Source: Apodemus sylvaticus (Eukaryota > Chordata > Mammalia > Rodentia > Muridae). From it: a stretch of DNA of 64,000 nt. The notes beneath the pieces were generated by a model, which had not been told where the DNA came from, did no database searches, and saw nothing but the letters and a program-made list of their open reading frames with translations. A program made the position numbers and the translations under genes. Below are positions 54,871 to 64,000 of the stretch, piece after piece (within the stretch, counting starts at the first letter, position 1; each line of letters starts with the position of its first letter). The stretch spans positions 85,839,072 through 85,903,071 of the forward strand of contig NC_067483.1 of assembly GCF_947179515.1 (NCBI RefSeq), read 5' to 3'.

Positions 54871-55872
54871 TTCAGTTTCCAGTGCTGTGAGGCCTCATAG
54901 CTTCAGGGATTAAACAGTTTCACATGGTTTCCGTTACATGGGCTAGAGAGAGCTGCCTGGCACATCAGCCTGTAGACGTTAACCAGGCAGGTTTGTGTAC
55001 CCAGTGACCTAGTGAACCTCCCTGAAGTGGAAACTTTAGGCTTCTTTGGAAAGTTGGTTGGATGGTGTTTTGCCAGGGCAAACATGTGAAGGAATGTTTA
55101 GCTGAAGTGGACACGGTGAAAGGCTAAGGCAGACTCATGAAGGAACGTTTAGCTGAAGCAGACACATGAGAAAGGATGTTCTACTAAAGAAAGCGTGTGA
55201 AAGGACACGTGATGAAGGATTCTTTGATAATGATGTGCATGCATTGGTCTGCCTTAGATTGCATAGTTGAGCTGCATTTGTTGGGACCCCATAGAGAGAA
55301 ATGAGCAAAAAAACTTCTGGTGGTGTGCTGCTGTTTCTTGCTGCTTTTGTGGACCTGGGCTGATTGGCAGAGTGATGTCAGCCGAGACAGACACAGATGC
55401 TGAGGCGAGACCCACAGAAGCCACGTGATGTCTGCAGGATATAAATCGGACTGACAGACAGTGACGGAGGCGGAGCTAAGCTTGTTTTAGAACTAGGTGT
55501 GCAATGCTTGTGGGTCTCCCATCTCCACGGAGATGCAGCCAGGAACTTCTGGCATTCCTGCTGGTCCTTCCTGCTGACTTGTGCTGAGGCTGAGACCTGG
55601 CTGTTTCTGCTGGGTAGTGCCACTTTGCTGATTTGTGTTTGCTATTCCAACTCTACCAAACTGGACTGTTGCTGTATCCATGAGGTGTTTGTGAGTGGAT
55701 TGAGCTGCCGCTGCTAACTTGTAAACTGAACTGCTGATTTTCAGACACCACAGAAGAAGTTGCTCCAAAGAACCTTTCTAAATAGGTCCACTTTCTCCAT
55801 ATCCATTCTTTCCCACTACCTCTGGTGGGTGGTGGGCTAAAATGGGGGTTAAAATATTTAAGAACCATCATT
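54871..55872 (-). mobile_element. unnamed dispersed repeat, copy 2
   Basis: 55500-55872 is the reverse complement of 7128-7500. The copy extends left at least to about 55380 and perhaps to 54871. The left portion has degenerate tandem motifs (gaaggaa[t/c]gtttagctgaag, gaaagga) at 55085-55215 and a TATA-like aggatataaatcgg near 55437 on the + strand. Could be part of an LTR element. Family unknown to me. Confidence 0.6.
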
Positions 55873-55888
55873 GAAAGTAGGCGCTTCA

Positions 55889-56080
55889 GGGCTGGAGAGA
55901 TGGCTCAGTGGTTAAGGGCACTGACTGCTCTTCCAGAGGTCCTGAGTTCAATTCCCAGCAAACACATGGTGGCTCACAACCATCTGCAATGGGATCAGAT
56001 GCCCTCTTTTTGGTGTGTGTGAAGAGAGTGACAGTGTGCTCACATACATAAAATAAATAAGTACATCTTTAAAAAGAAAA
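55889..56080 (+). mobile_element. B2 SINE with TSD
   Basis: Young B2 (gggctggagagatggctcag through aaaataaataagtacatctt). Flanks gtaggcgcttca (about 55877-55888) and gtaagcacttca (about 56081-56092) are a target duplication with two mismatches. Confidence 0.95.
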
Positions 56081-56092
56081 GTAAGCACTTCA

Positions 56093-56914
56093 AAAAAACT
56101 AAAGTTACACCTCCCTGACAGGGAGAGCATCCTGGAGCTGAGTGCTGGTAGGCGTTTTCAGCAGCATGCCCCCCAGACCCTCAGTAGACTTCCTTCCACC
56201 AGCTTCTGAGGGCCCTAATCCTCTGCTGGGTTTTCTGGCTCAGTCAGTCCATGCTAAGGAGAAGTGGACCTTGTGTTTCATGTGCTGTTTAGTTATCAGT
56301 TATTTAATCCAGGCCCCTAAGAGCCGCCCTGGGAGCGAGCTTTCCCACCCGGGTTCCTTGCCAGAGCGGAGGGCTCTGTGTCATGGGAAGCACCTGAGGC
56401 AGTTTTGTTTCCCAGTCTCTTATTTTAGCCCTCTGCGCTTGCCTCCTAGTCGCACTAGCTAGTTCCATTTCTTCCTTTGCATGCATTTACTTTCTTCCCC
56501 TGATAGGCCCAGTGCTCCCCAGCTAGGTTATGCTGGAGTTTAACTCAATTTACCATCTACCTTGTAGGAGAGAGAGATGTTGCTGGGGTGCCTGTTGCCC
56601 GGGGTGAGTCTTCTGCAGCACGACAGTGCCACCTGCTGTTCGAAAGGGATGGCTGCAAGCCTAGCGCCTCCAGAGAATGTGCCTCCAGTGTCCTGAGAGG
56701 GGCCTGCAGTTTGGTTTCTGTATCTAACATGTCAGCATGCCAGGCCTCTGCAACCAGGACTCCTGCCTTAAGTACCTGTTTTGCCAGAGCATGTAAAACG
56801 GTTGCATTTTCTATTTCAGGGATGTTAAACTGGAGTGGATGTGTCTCTCCACAGCCTGGTTTTGTTGTTGTTTGTTTGTTTTTGAAGCCTGGGCTAAGGA
56901 TGATCTATAAGTTT
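56093..56914. other. unannotated intron
   Basis: No exon or repeat recognised. A 114-codon + frame (56588-56932) shows no domain I know and runs into repeat sequence. Confidence 0.45.
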
Positions 56915-57215
56915 CTTTTCTTCTTGCTGTGACAAAATACCTAACAAGAAGAGCCTGAGGAAGGACAGGCTTCCTTAGTGCACAGTTGGAGTCCATCACG
57001 GTAGGGGATGAAGGTGGTGGGAACATTGCCCTTTGATGCCACCCACCCTTAGGGTGGGTCTTCCTTTTTTGATTAACCCTTTCTGGAAACACTCATAGAG
57101 ACACCCACAGGGGCATTTCCAGGATGATTCTTAATATTTGATTATGAGCTGTTAACATCTGAGCTATCTCCTGTCTTCCAATGTGGTTCTTAATACAATC
57201 AAGTTGACTATGAAG
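56915..57215 (-). mobile_element. ERVL/MaLR-like LTR fragment
   Basis: cttgctgtgacaaaatacct, cagttggagtccatcacggt, cacccttagggtgggtcttc, caatcaagttgactatga. Reads as the reverse complement of the rodent LTR family. Confidence 0.6.
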
Positions 57216-57897
57216 ATAAAGCATCAGTGATGGTTTAATATTTTAAAATGTTCTAAAAAATAAAGTATGCATCAAAAAATCTTATATATCTCACAGTACT
57301 AAATTATTTATTACCCCTCTTTCATGGAATTATTCCACTCCTGTTAACTGATGGATGACAGAGTCTGCCGTTTACTGTAAGAGACAAGTGCTTCTTCACA
57401 GGCTGCTGAAGAGCCGTGTGGCCGCAACCTCCAGCAGCTGCTTAACAGAACCCCAGTTTCTCCTTGTCACACGGGCCTCTGCACAGCTTACAAGTACTGC
57501 TGTTTTATAGCATTGTCCTTCCCTTCCTTAGGAGGCTTGCATTCCGTGCTCCTCTTCCAGCATGTTCTCAGTTACCTCTCATAAACACCGTATCACTGGA
57601 CTTCCAGAGTCAGACAGTCTATGTCCACAGCACTACATCACCACTTTGGCCTATAAAGCAGTGAGTCTGCCTGACTTAGTCGTCCACCTCACTGCCTATA
57701 TCCTTTGTGTCCCCTTGGATGTCACATGTGATCCTGTGGATACTCTTAAGAAGCTAACACTAAGCCATAGACATTCAAGAGACTTAGCGGGACTGCCCGA
57801 GCCAGAGGAGGTGGGAGAGGGCCAGAAGGCAGTGGAGCGCGTCTGCTTACATTTCTTAGAAACAGGTTAAACAGAGGAACATTCCACAGGAGACAGC
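57216..57897. other. unannotated intron
   Basis: AT-rich to 57310, then unassigned single-copy-looking sequence. A 102-codon + frame (57562-57870) has no recognised domain. Confidence 0.45.
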
Positions 57898-58199
57898 TGT
57901 GGTGGTTTGAGTGAGAACGGCCCAATAGGCTCATGTGTTTGAATGCCTGGCTCTCAGTTGGTAGGCTATTAGGAAGGTTAGGAGGTGTGTCCTTATTGGA
58001 GAAGGTACGTCATGGGGGCGTGGAGGTGAGCTTTGAAACTTTAAAAGCCTGTGCTAGATCCAGTTTCTCTCTGTATTCCCTGCCGTGATGATCATGGACT
58101 AACCCCAAGGAACTGTAAGCAAGCCTCCAATTAAATGCCTCCTCTCTAAGTTACTTGGTCAAGGTGTCTCCTTGCAGCAATAGAATAGTAACTATGGCA
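57898..58199 (+). mobile_element. solitary ERVL/MaLR-type LTR
   Basis: tgtggtggtttgagtgagaa through aatagtaactatggca. Contains ttaggaggtgtgtccttatt, catggactaaccccaaggaa and an AATTAAA-type signal. Same family as 45717 and 61893. Confidence 0.75.
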
Positions 58200-58740
58200 C
58201 TGTTGCTGTCACCCAGCGGAGCTGTGACGGGAACTGGACGTCAGATGTGCAGAACCACATGATCAGGAGCCATCCGTGCTTAGCGTTTATTCCTAGCTCA
58301 GTGGGCTTCATGTTCTAGATTTCAGGATTAGGTTAAAGTACAGCGACCGGACTCCAGGGAAGGCTGTGCCATCACCAAGGAAACCACAGGAGAGTGAGCA
58401 GAAGCTTGTCAGCACATGTTAAAGATGGGCCAGTGATGGCCTGGGTCAGGCTTGTTCCACAGTCCTCATCTTGGATAAAATGATGGTATCATAGCCGGGG
58501 CCCTCAGTGCAGCTGTGTCCTTAGCAAACCCCTCCAGTGTGGGTGCTTGGCCTCTGCACATGGGGCAGAGCTGTCATTAGGGTATTTCTGGGAACTGCTC
58601 TTTCCCCTCTAGACTCTGTATTGTTTCTTGTTTCTTTCATATTTGGCACATTCTTTGATAACTTCTTGGAAAGGAGGAAACATTTTTTGAGACTTCTTAA
58701 AAAAATTTTCTATTGCTGGGGATAGAATTTTTTTTAAGAG
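58200..58740. other. unannotated intron
   Basis: Nothing recognised. Confidence 0.4.
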
Positions 58741-58957
58741 TTTCGGGCTAGGCTTGGTGGTGCAGGCCTGTAATCCCAGCTAATCAGGAGGCTGAGGCAG
58801 AAGGATTTCAAGTTTAAGGATGCATGGATCACAGAGTGAATTTAGGGTCACAAACAATTATAAAAACTAAAACCAAAAAGGCCCAAGGGTGTAGTCCAGA
58901 AGGAAATACTTGCCTATTACATCTAAAGCTTTAGGTTCAATCCTCAGCACTGCAAAC
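58741..58957 (+). mobile_element. ID_B1 (B4-class) composite SINE
   Basis: A 7SL-like first half (gggctaggcttggtggtgca, cctgtaatcccagctaatca, ggaggctgaggcagaaggat) is joined to an ID-like second half (ccaagggtgtagtccagaag, ggttcaatcctcagcactgc). Confidence 0.75.
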
Positions 58958-59075
58958 CAGCCAACCAACCAACCAACCAACCAGCCAACTCACCAACTGA
59001 CCTACAACCAACCAACCAACCAACCAGACAACTAATCAACTGACCTACAACCAACGAACCAACCAACGAACCAAC
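58958..59075. repeat. (CCAA)n array
   Basis: CCAA units with interspersed ctgacctacaaccaa blocks, grown at the A-rich tail of the ID_B1 just upstream. The second CCAA array in the window. Confidence 0.9.
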
Positions 59076-59689
59076 CATCAATTTTGACATCAAGCACTCT
59101 TTGTTGTTAGACTCCTGGTGATGCTGTTGAGATAGTCTGGATCCATCCTTTGTATGTGATTTCTTAATTGAAAGTTCCTCTGGAGGACTGCTTTTCTTTT
59201 CTTTATCTTTAGAGATTGAAATTTCATAATGGTTTGTCTGGATATAGATCCACTTTCATTTGTTAAGGACCTGATGGCCTTCAAACCAGAATTACATCCC
59301 TTTGCTTCAGAAAAGGCCTTGCAACTATGGTGTTGATTTTTATGTACCTGTTTACCTTCTTGTTATCTCTTTTAGAATTCCTAAAATCACTGTGCACTTC
59401 TGGACTATTGCTACTCTGTGTTCTCTCTGTAGACGGTTGAGCTTATGCTTGCAGTGCTCTTACTGAGTTCCTTGTTTCTGATGGTGTGGATTTCCAGGAG
59501 AAAAACTTGCTTTGTTCTTGGATTCATGTTCTTCTTCCCTGCCTTCCAGAGTTCTCTGTGTCTGATCCTTTTTCTCCATGTTGATCACTGTGTTTATTTT
59601 GGTTGTTTATTTTGTAAGAAGATTTTCTTGAATGTTAATGAACTAATGAGGTCATAGCTCAAACACAGTGCTAGTCAATTTTTAAAAAT
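59076..59689. other. probable old L1-like sequence, unassigned
   Basis: Phrases such as atgatttcttaattg and gcttgcagtgctcttactga resemble the reverse complement of rodent L1 3' UTR, but too weakly to fix a boundary. Confidence 0.3.
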
Positions 59690-60190
59690 TGAGAATAGAC
59701 ACTCAGACACTATTTCGGATGCCAGCAAGTGCGTGCTGACAGGAGCTCTTTCCAGAGAGGCCCTGCAGTGCCTGACAAATACAGAGGGGGAGCTCTCAGC
59801 CAACATTGAACTGATCACAGGGTCCTCAACTGAGAAGCTAGAGAAAGGACCCAAGGAGCTGAAGGAGTTTACAGCCCCATAAGAGGAACAACAATACAAA
59901 CCAACCAGTACCCCCAGAGCTCCCAGAGTCTTAACCACCAACCAAAGAATACATATGGAGGGACCCTTGGCTCCAGCCACATGGGTGGCAGAGGATGGCC
60001 TGGTCAGACATCAGTGAGAGGAGAGGCCCTTGGACCCATGGAGGCTCATTGCCCCAGGGTAGGTCAGGGAAGTGGAAGTGGGTGGATTAGTAAACAAGGG
60101 GAGGAAGGATGGGATAGGGGGTTTTCAGAGGGGAAACAAAGAAAGGGGAGAGCATTTGAAGTGTAAATAAAGAAAATAATAACAAAAAGA
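59690..60190 (+). mobile_element. L1 3' end (ORF2-less, 3' UTR)
   Basis: ggccctgcagtgcctgacaa, aaccaccaaccaaagaatac, cttggctccagccacatggg, then ggaaacaaagaaaggggaga and tgaagtgtaaataaagaaaa. The canonical end of a rodent L1, with an impure A-rich tail. Confidence 0.85.
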
Positions 60191-60249
60191 AAGGAAAGGC
60201 AGAGACATGGCTGCTTGCACAGCTGGGGGGGGGGAAGAGACTAGACTTT

Positions 60250-60516
60250 TTTCATACAGTGTATTTTGATTATGGTTTTCTGTCCCCCAACTCCTCCCAA
60301 ATCATCACCTCCCTTCCTATTCACACCCTTTCTATCTTCTTAAAACACAAACAGACTTATACAATAAAAAGTAAACTGAAATAAAATAAACAAACAGAAG
60401 AAAAAGATCCAAAGAAACACTTGTAGATGTAGAGACACACATGCTCACACACACGGGAATCCCAAACCCACAAAACTGGAAGCCATAATATATACACAAA
60501 AGACTTATAAGGTAAA

Positions 60517-60564
<48 letters not shown>

Positions 60565-60780
60565 GGGCCCTAACAAAGCATTATGAGACAAAGAATGTCC
60601 AAAGATGCCATTGAGTTTGCTTGTGTTCTACTACTGGGCATGGGGCCTGGCCTTAAGAGTGGTCCATTTTCCCAGACTCTAGCATCATAAAAACAGAACA
60701 AAGCAACACCAAACAGAGAAGAGGCAAGGCCACACTTCTGAAGGAGCAGCTTCATGTGGTTAGTGAGGTATACTCATGCC
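60250..60780 (-). mobile_element. Lx-like L1 3' UTR fragment
   Basis: catacagtgtattttgatta, tatacacaaaagacttataa, ttctactactgggcatgggg, cttaagagtggtccattttc. Same family as 63080 and 45095, same orientation. Confidence 0.78.
60519..60563. repeat. (GGCA)n microsatellite in the L1
   Basis: Eleven tandem GGCA units inside the L1 fragment. Confidence 0.95.
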
Positions 60781-61481
60781 TGGAGTTTCTACATGGAGTC
60801 CTTTAAGAAAGGGGCTCATTGCACAGCATAGGAGCAGAAGAGTTTGTACTCTGGGTAATGTAACCATCATCATCAACTCTCAGGGTTCACAAAACAGTCA
60901 TATCCTGTCTCTTAAAACTCACACTACTTCATCAGATAGACATTAAACAACTCACAGTGAGCCAAATAAGATAGATCTTAAGTGTTCTTGTTATAGACAA
61001 AAAGGAAATCAGCGAGGTGATAAATATGTTAATTACCTGAGCTGTAGTAATAATTTCACTTTATATGGCTATAAAAGCATCTATTTGTATTTCACTCTAT
61101 ATGTATAATTTCACTCTATATGCATATTAAAGTATTCATTAAATATGTATAATTTTAATTTGTCAATCTTGCCTCAAAATATCTAAAGAATTTAAAGCAA
61201 TAGGAATGCAGGTGAAAATTCCTTTATTATCTTTGCAACTTTCTGTTAAAAACCATCCTAAAAGAAAATTATTTGAATATAAAATAATTTATAATAAAAT
61301 AGTGCTTGTCACTCATTAAACATTCCATGCATGAATGTCATATTTAGAATAGTTATGTTTTAAATGCCATTGCTTATGTATGGTTAGAGAAATATAGATA
61401 TGGCCTCTAGAGGGCAGTGTTGAGTCATGGAAAGAATTTGACAGTTTTAAATGACTAAGGAACATTTAAAATGGACTTAAA
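60781..61481. other. AT-rich unannotated intron
   Basis: No exon or repeat I can assign; strongly AT-rich after 61000. Confidence 0.4.
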
Positions 61482-61665
61482 AATTGTGTGCATGTGCTCA
61501 TGTGCATGTATGTGTGATGTGTTTGGGCACACACATATATGCCATGGTGGACATGTGAAGGTCAGAGGACAACTTTGTGGAATCTGTTCTTTCTACCTTT
61601 CCTGGTAAAAAGTTCTGGGACTGAACTCTGGTTACCAGCCTTGTGCAGCAAATGTTGTCACCCTG
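61482..61665 (-). mobile_element. B3-type SINE
   Basis: tgtgtgcatgtgctcatgtg, gtgaaggtcagaggacaact, ctgggactgaactctggtta. Reverse complement of the B3A-like SINE. Confidence 0.7.
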
Positions 61666-61892
61666 TGTGTGTGTGTGTAATCCTTTCTCTTTAAACTGAA
61701 GAAAATTTATATTAGACACGATGAAAAAAAACTTATATCAACCCTAGAGATGCTTGGGTAAGGGGATTAAGAGTTTTAAGGCCAGCCTAGGTAATATAGC
61801 AAGACTATCTTAAAACAAAAGTAAAGAGAAACTTAATACCTTTTTTTTGCTATTCTGATTGTTTAGAACTTGTCTCTAACATTCACCACTAA

Positions 61893-62029
61893 TGTGTTTG
61901 AGTAAGAATGGTCCCAAGAGTTTCATATATGTGAAAGCTTAGTTAGTGGGGAGTGGAACTGTTTGAAAGGATTAGAAGGATTAGGAGGTGTGGTCATGGA
62001 GGTCATTGAAGGCAACATGCCAAGCCCAG

Positions 62030-62080
<51 letters not shown>

Positions 62081-62258
62081 CATGCATCATGATATATCTC
62101 TCAGCTCCAGCTCCAGTGTTTGTCTACATACCCATGCTCTCCACCATGATGATAATGGACTAACCTCTGAAACTGTAAGCAAGTCTCAGTTAAATGCTTT
62201 CTTTTGTAAGAGTTTCTATGGTCATAGTTTCTCTTCACAGCAATAGAACACTAAGACA
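61893..62258 (+). mobile_element. solitary ERVL/MaLR-type LTR with (TC)n
   Basis: tgtgtttgagtaagaatggt through aatagaacactaagaca. A (TC)n tract (62036-62078) has expanded in the middle. Same family as 45717 and 57898. Confidence 0.75.
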
Positions 62259-62639
62259 ATCAAAAAAACTTTTTTTTTAAAATCTCAAAAACCATCTGTA
62301 GAGTTTTAACCCTAATGTTCTCGTCACCTAGGGCTTGTGAGTGATGAGGAAGAACTCAGGGGGCAGCATAAGGAACATATTATATGTCATTTGTCAGTTC
62401 TAATATAATTCAAGTGGAGTTACAGAGCTGAATTTGGAATACTAAAATCAGTAGGCTGATGCAGGTCTTTTATAAGGTAAAAGGATTTGATTTTGTAAAA
62501 GTAAATATTGCCTGCTCTGTAGCTGTTTAGGGAACATAGAAATATTAAGGGATGTGGGGATGATTGTTCTGCTCTGGAACAGTTTCTGAAGGAATAAGAA
62601 GGGAAACCCAACCTTTTAATTTTAATATTTTCACTGTGG
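62259..62639. other. unannotated intron
   Basis: Nothing recognised. Confidence 0.4.
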
Positions 62640-62735
62640 GGTAGTGAGATGGAAATTGTCCTCTGACCTCCATATTCTGTGGCACAGGTATGCCCACACT
62701 TACACATATACACGATAAATAAATGTAAAAAAGAA
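62640..62735 (+). mobile_element. 3' part of a B3-type SINE
   Basis: attgtcctctgacctccata, ggtatgcccacacttacaca, and a tail cgataaataaatgtaaaaaa. The head is missing. Confidence 0.6.
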
Positions 62736-63079
62736 AAGATTGCTCTATAAACGATTTTATGGGACCAACTCTTTTTTGAAATGATTATTACATCATTTCC
62801 CCTTCTTTTCTCTCTCTAAAGTTTAGAGTCTGAACCCTCCATGTACCCAATCCCTTTCTCTTTAAAGTTTATGACCTCTTTGTCTTTAATTGTTATTACA
62901 TATAAATGCATTCCTAAATATATAAATACAGCCTGATCAGTATATATAATGTTACTTGTATGCATGTTTTCAGGACTGACCATTTGGTATTGGATAACCA
63001 GTTAGCATGCTCTTCCCTGAGGATGCCTGTTTTGCCCATTTTCAGATTTCTCAGTTACCTGTGTATATGAGAAAATAGA

Positions 63080-63950
63080 TTTTCTTCGTACAGTGTGTTT
63101 TGATTATGATTTGCAGTTCCCCGATTCCTCTCAGATCTTCCCTACCTCCTCTTTTGCTTAAATCCACACTCCTTTCTTTCTCTCTCCTTAGAAAGCAAAT
63201 GGGCATCTAAAAATGATAATGAAAACAAAAAATCAGAAATTTTAATATATACAAAAGACCTGTAAGGTTAAAAAAAATGCTATTGAGTTTGTTTTGTGTT
63301 GGCCATCTACTGCTGGGCATGGGGCCTGCCCTTAAGAGTGGCTTGTATCTCCAGTAAGACTCCACTGAGCAAAACTAATTTTTCATTTGTGAGTGGCTCT
63401 CAGTTAAAGGTAGTGTATAGGTTAGGGCTGGGTGCTTGTGCCCACCTCCCCTCTCAGCACAAGACCCTATCTGGCTTAGATCCACGGAGGCCCTGCATAA
63501 GCTGCCACGGTCTCTGAGTTCATGTGTGTGTCTGTGTTTAGAGGCCTTGTTCCCTTGGTGTCTTCCATTGCCTCTGGGTCGTACACTCTTCCTGACCCCT
63601 CTTTAGCAGGGTTCCCTGATGGCGACATTCCACTTAGGACAGTGTGTTCACTGTCTGCACACTGTCAGGTTGTAATTCTCGGTTCCTATCTGCTCCAGAA
63701 GGATGCTTCTCCAACAATGGCTGAGCGAGGCACTGATCCGTAAGGATAGTAGAATGCCATTAGGTGCCTGTAGTGCTTTGTCTAGGGCGAGGCTCCTTCA
63801 GCTTTGCCGCTTCCATGTTAGCAAGTCTGTTGGTGTTTTCCTCATTCAGGCCATGTGCAGGCAGCCATGTTGGTGAGAGACTTCATGAGCGTAGCGTCTC
63901 TGAAGTTTCTAGGAGACACAAGAGATTGACTTTTAAAAAGTCTGCTCCAA
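63080..63950 (-). mobile_element. Lx-like L1 3' UTR fragment
   Basis: cgtacagtgtgttttgatta, gctgggcatggggcctgccc, gtgcttgtgcccacctcccc, gaccctatctggcttagatc, atggctgagcgaggcactga. Reads in the order of the L1 copies at 60250 and 45095. It reaches close to the window end. Confidence 0.75.
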
Positions 63951-64000
63951 GGATTAAGTCACAGAATCCATAAACACTCTGCCACTGAGCTGCACCTGTG

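Noticed and set aside
55437..55450. TATA-like box as an Efcab2 alternative promoter
   Set aside because: It lies in a dispersed repeat and no following exon is visible. Kept only as a note on that repeat.
56588..56932. 114-codon + strand frame as a gene
   Set aside because: No domain, no splice context, and it ends in LTR-like repeat sequence.

Overview
This is mammalian, rodent-type intronic DNA, most likely mouse (Mus). It is dense in B1, B2/B3, RSINE1/B4 and ID-related SINEs, rodent L1 3' ends and rodent ERVL/MaLR-type LTRs. Several B1 and B2 copies look young and keep clean target-site duplications, while young ID elements (the rat hallmark) are absent. There are no bacterial features. 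Nearly every open reading frame is low-complexity sequence or part of a transposon.

The one functional gene I recognise is Efcab2 (EF-hand calcium-binding domain 2, also called dynein regulatory complex subunit 8), on the + strand. Two coding exons are present: 22365-22449 and 48833-48905, separated by a 26.4 kb intron. They join in phase and encode the first EF-hand, whose 12-residue loop is cut by the intron just before its last ligand (Glu12). The rest of the window (1-22364 upstream and 48906-64000 downstream) is flanking intron. Neither the start-codon exon nor the exon after 48905 is visible, so the gene extends past both ends.

Layout. 1-8680: SINEs and simple repeats. 8684-9789: a 44-unit, 25-bp minisatellite that appears to have grown out of an old 7SL-derived SINE. 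9850-22360: SINEs, an old L1, and a minus-strand LTR-internal-LTR element (13155-14572). 22450-33000: Efcab2 intron with an L1 3' end (27166-28349) and a second, better LTR element (28548-30361) with a tRNA-Leu-like primer binding site and 5-bp duplications. 33209-35987: an L1 with a twin-priming inversion, its inverted arm interrupted by a second L1. 36180-43300: old L1s and a dense SINE cluster. 43352-44801: a 5'-truncated processed pseudogene of Marcksl1 whose acidic/lysine-rich centre has become a 250-bp polypurine tract. 45095-46870: an L1 3' region split by an LTR. 48959-49069: a CCAA/CCAG array 53 bp after the exon donor. 50153-50713: a 33-unit, 17-bp minisatellite. 52085-56080: nested elements, including a hAT-type MITE inside an LTR fragment and an inverted pair of about 190-bp segments. 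56900-64000: LTR fragments, an ID_B1, and three L1 3' ends.

I found no convincing new gene system. The points worth a second look are structural: the origin of the minisatellite, the twin-primed and nested L1, the two LTR elements lacking coding sequence, the inverted 190-bp pair, and the variable arrays close to an exon. All family names are from memory of consensus sequences and should be confirmed with RepeatMasker/Dfam.
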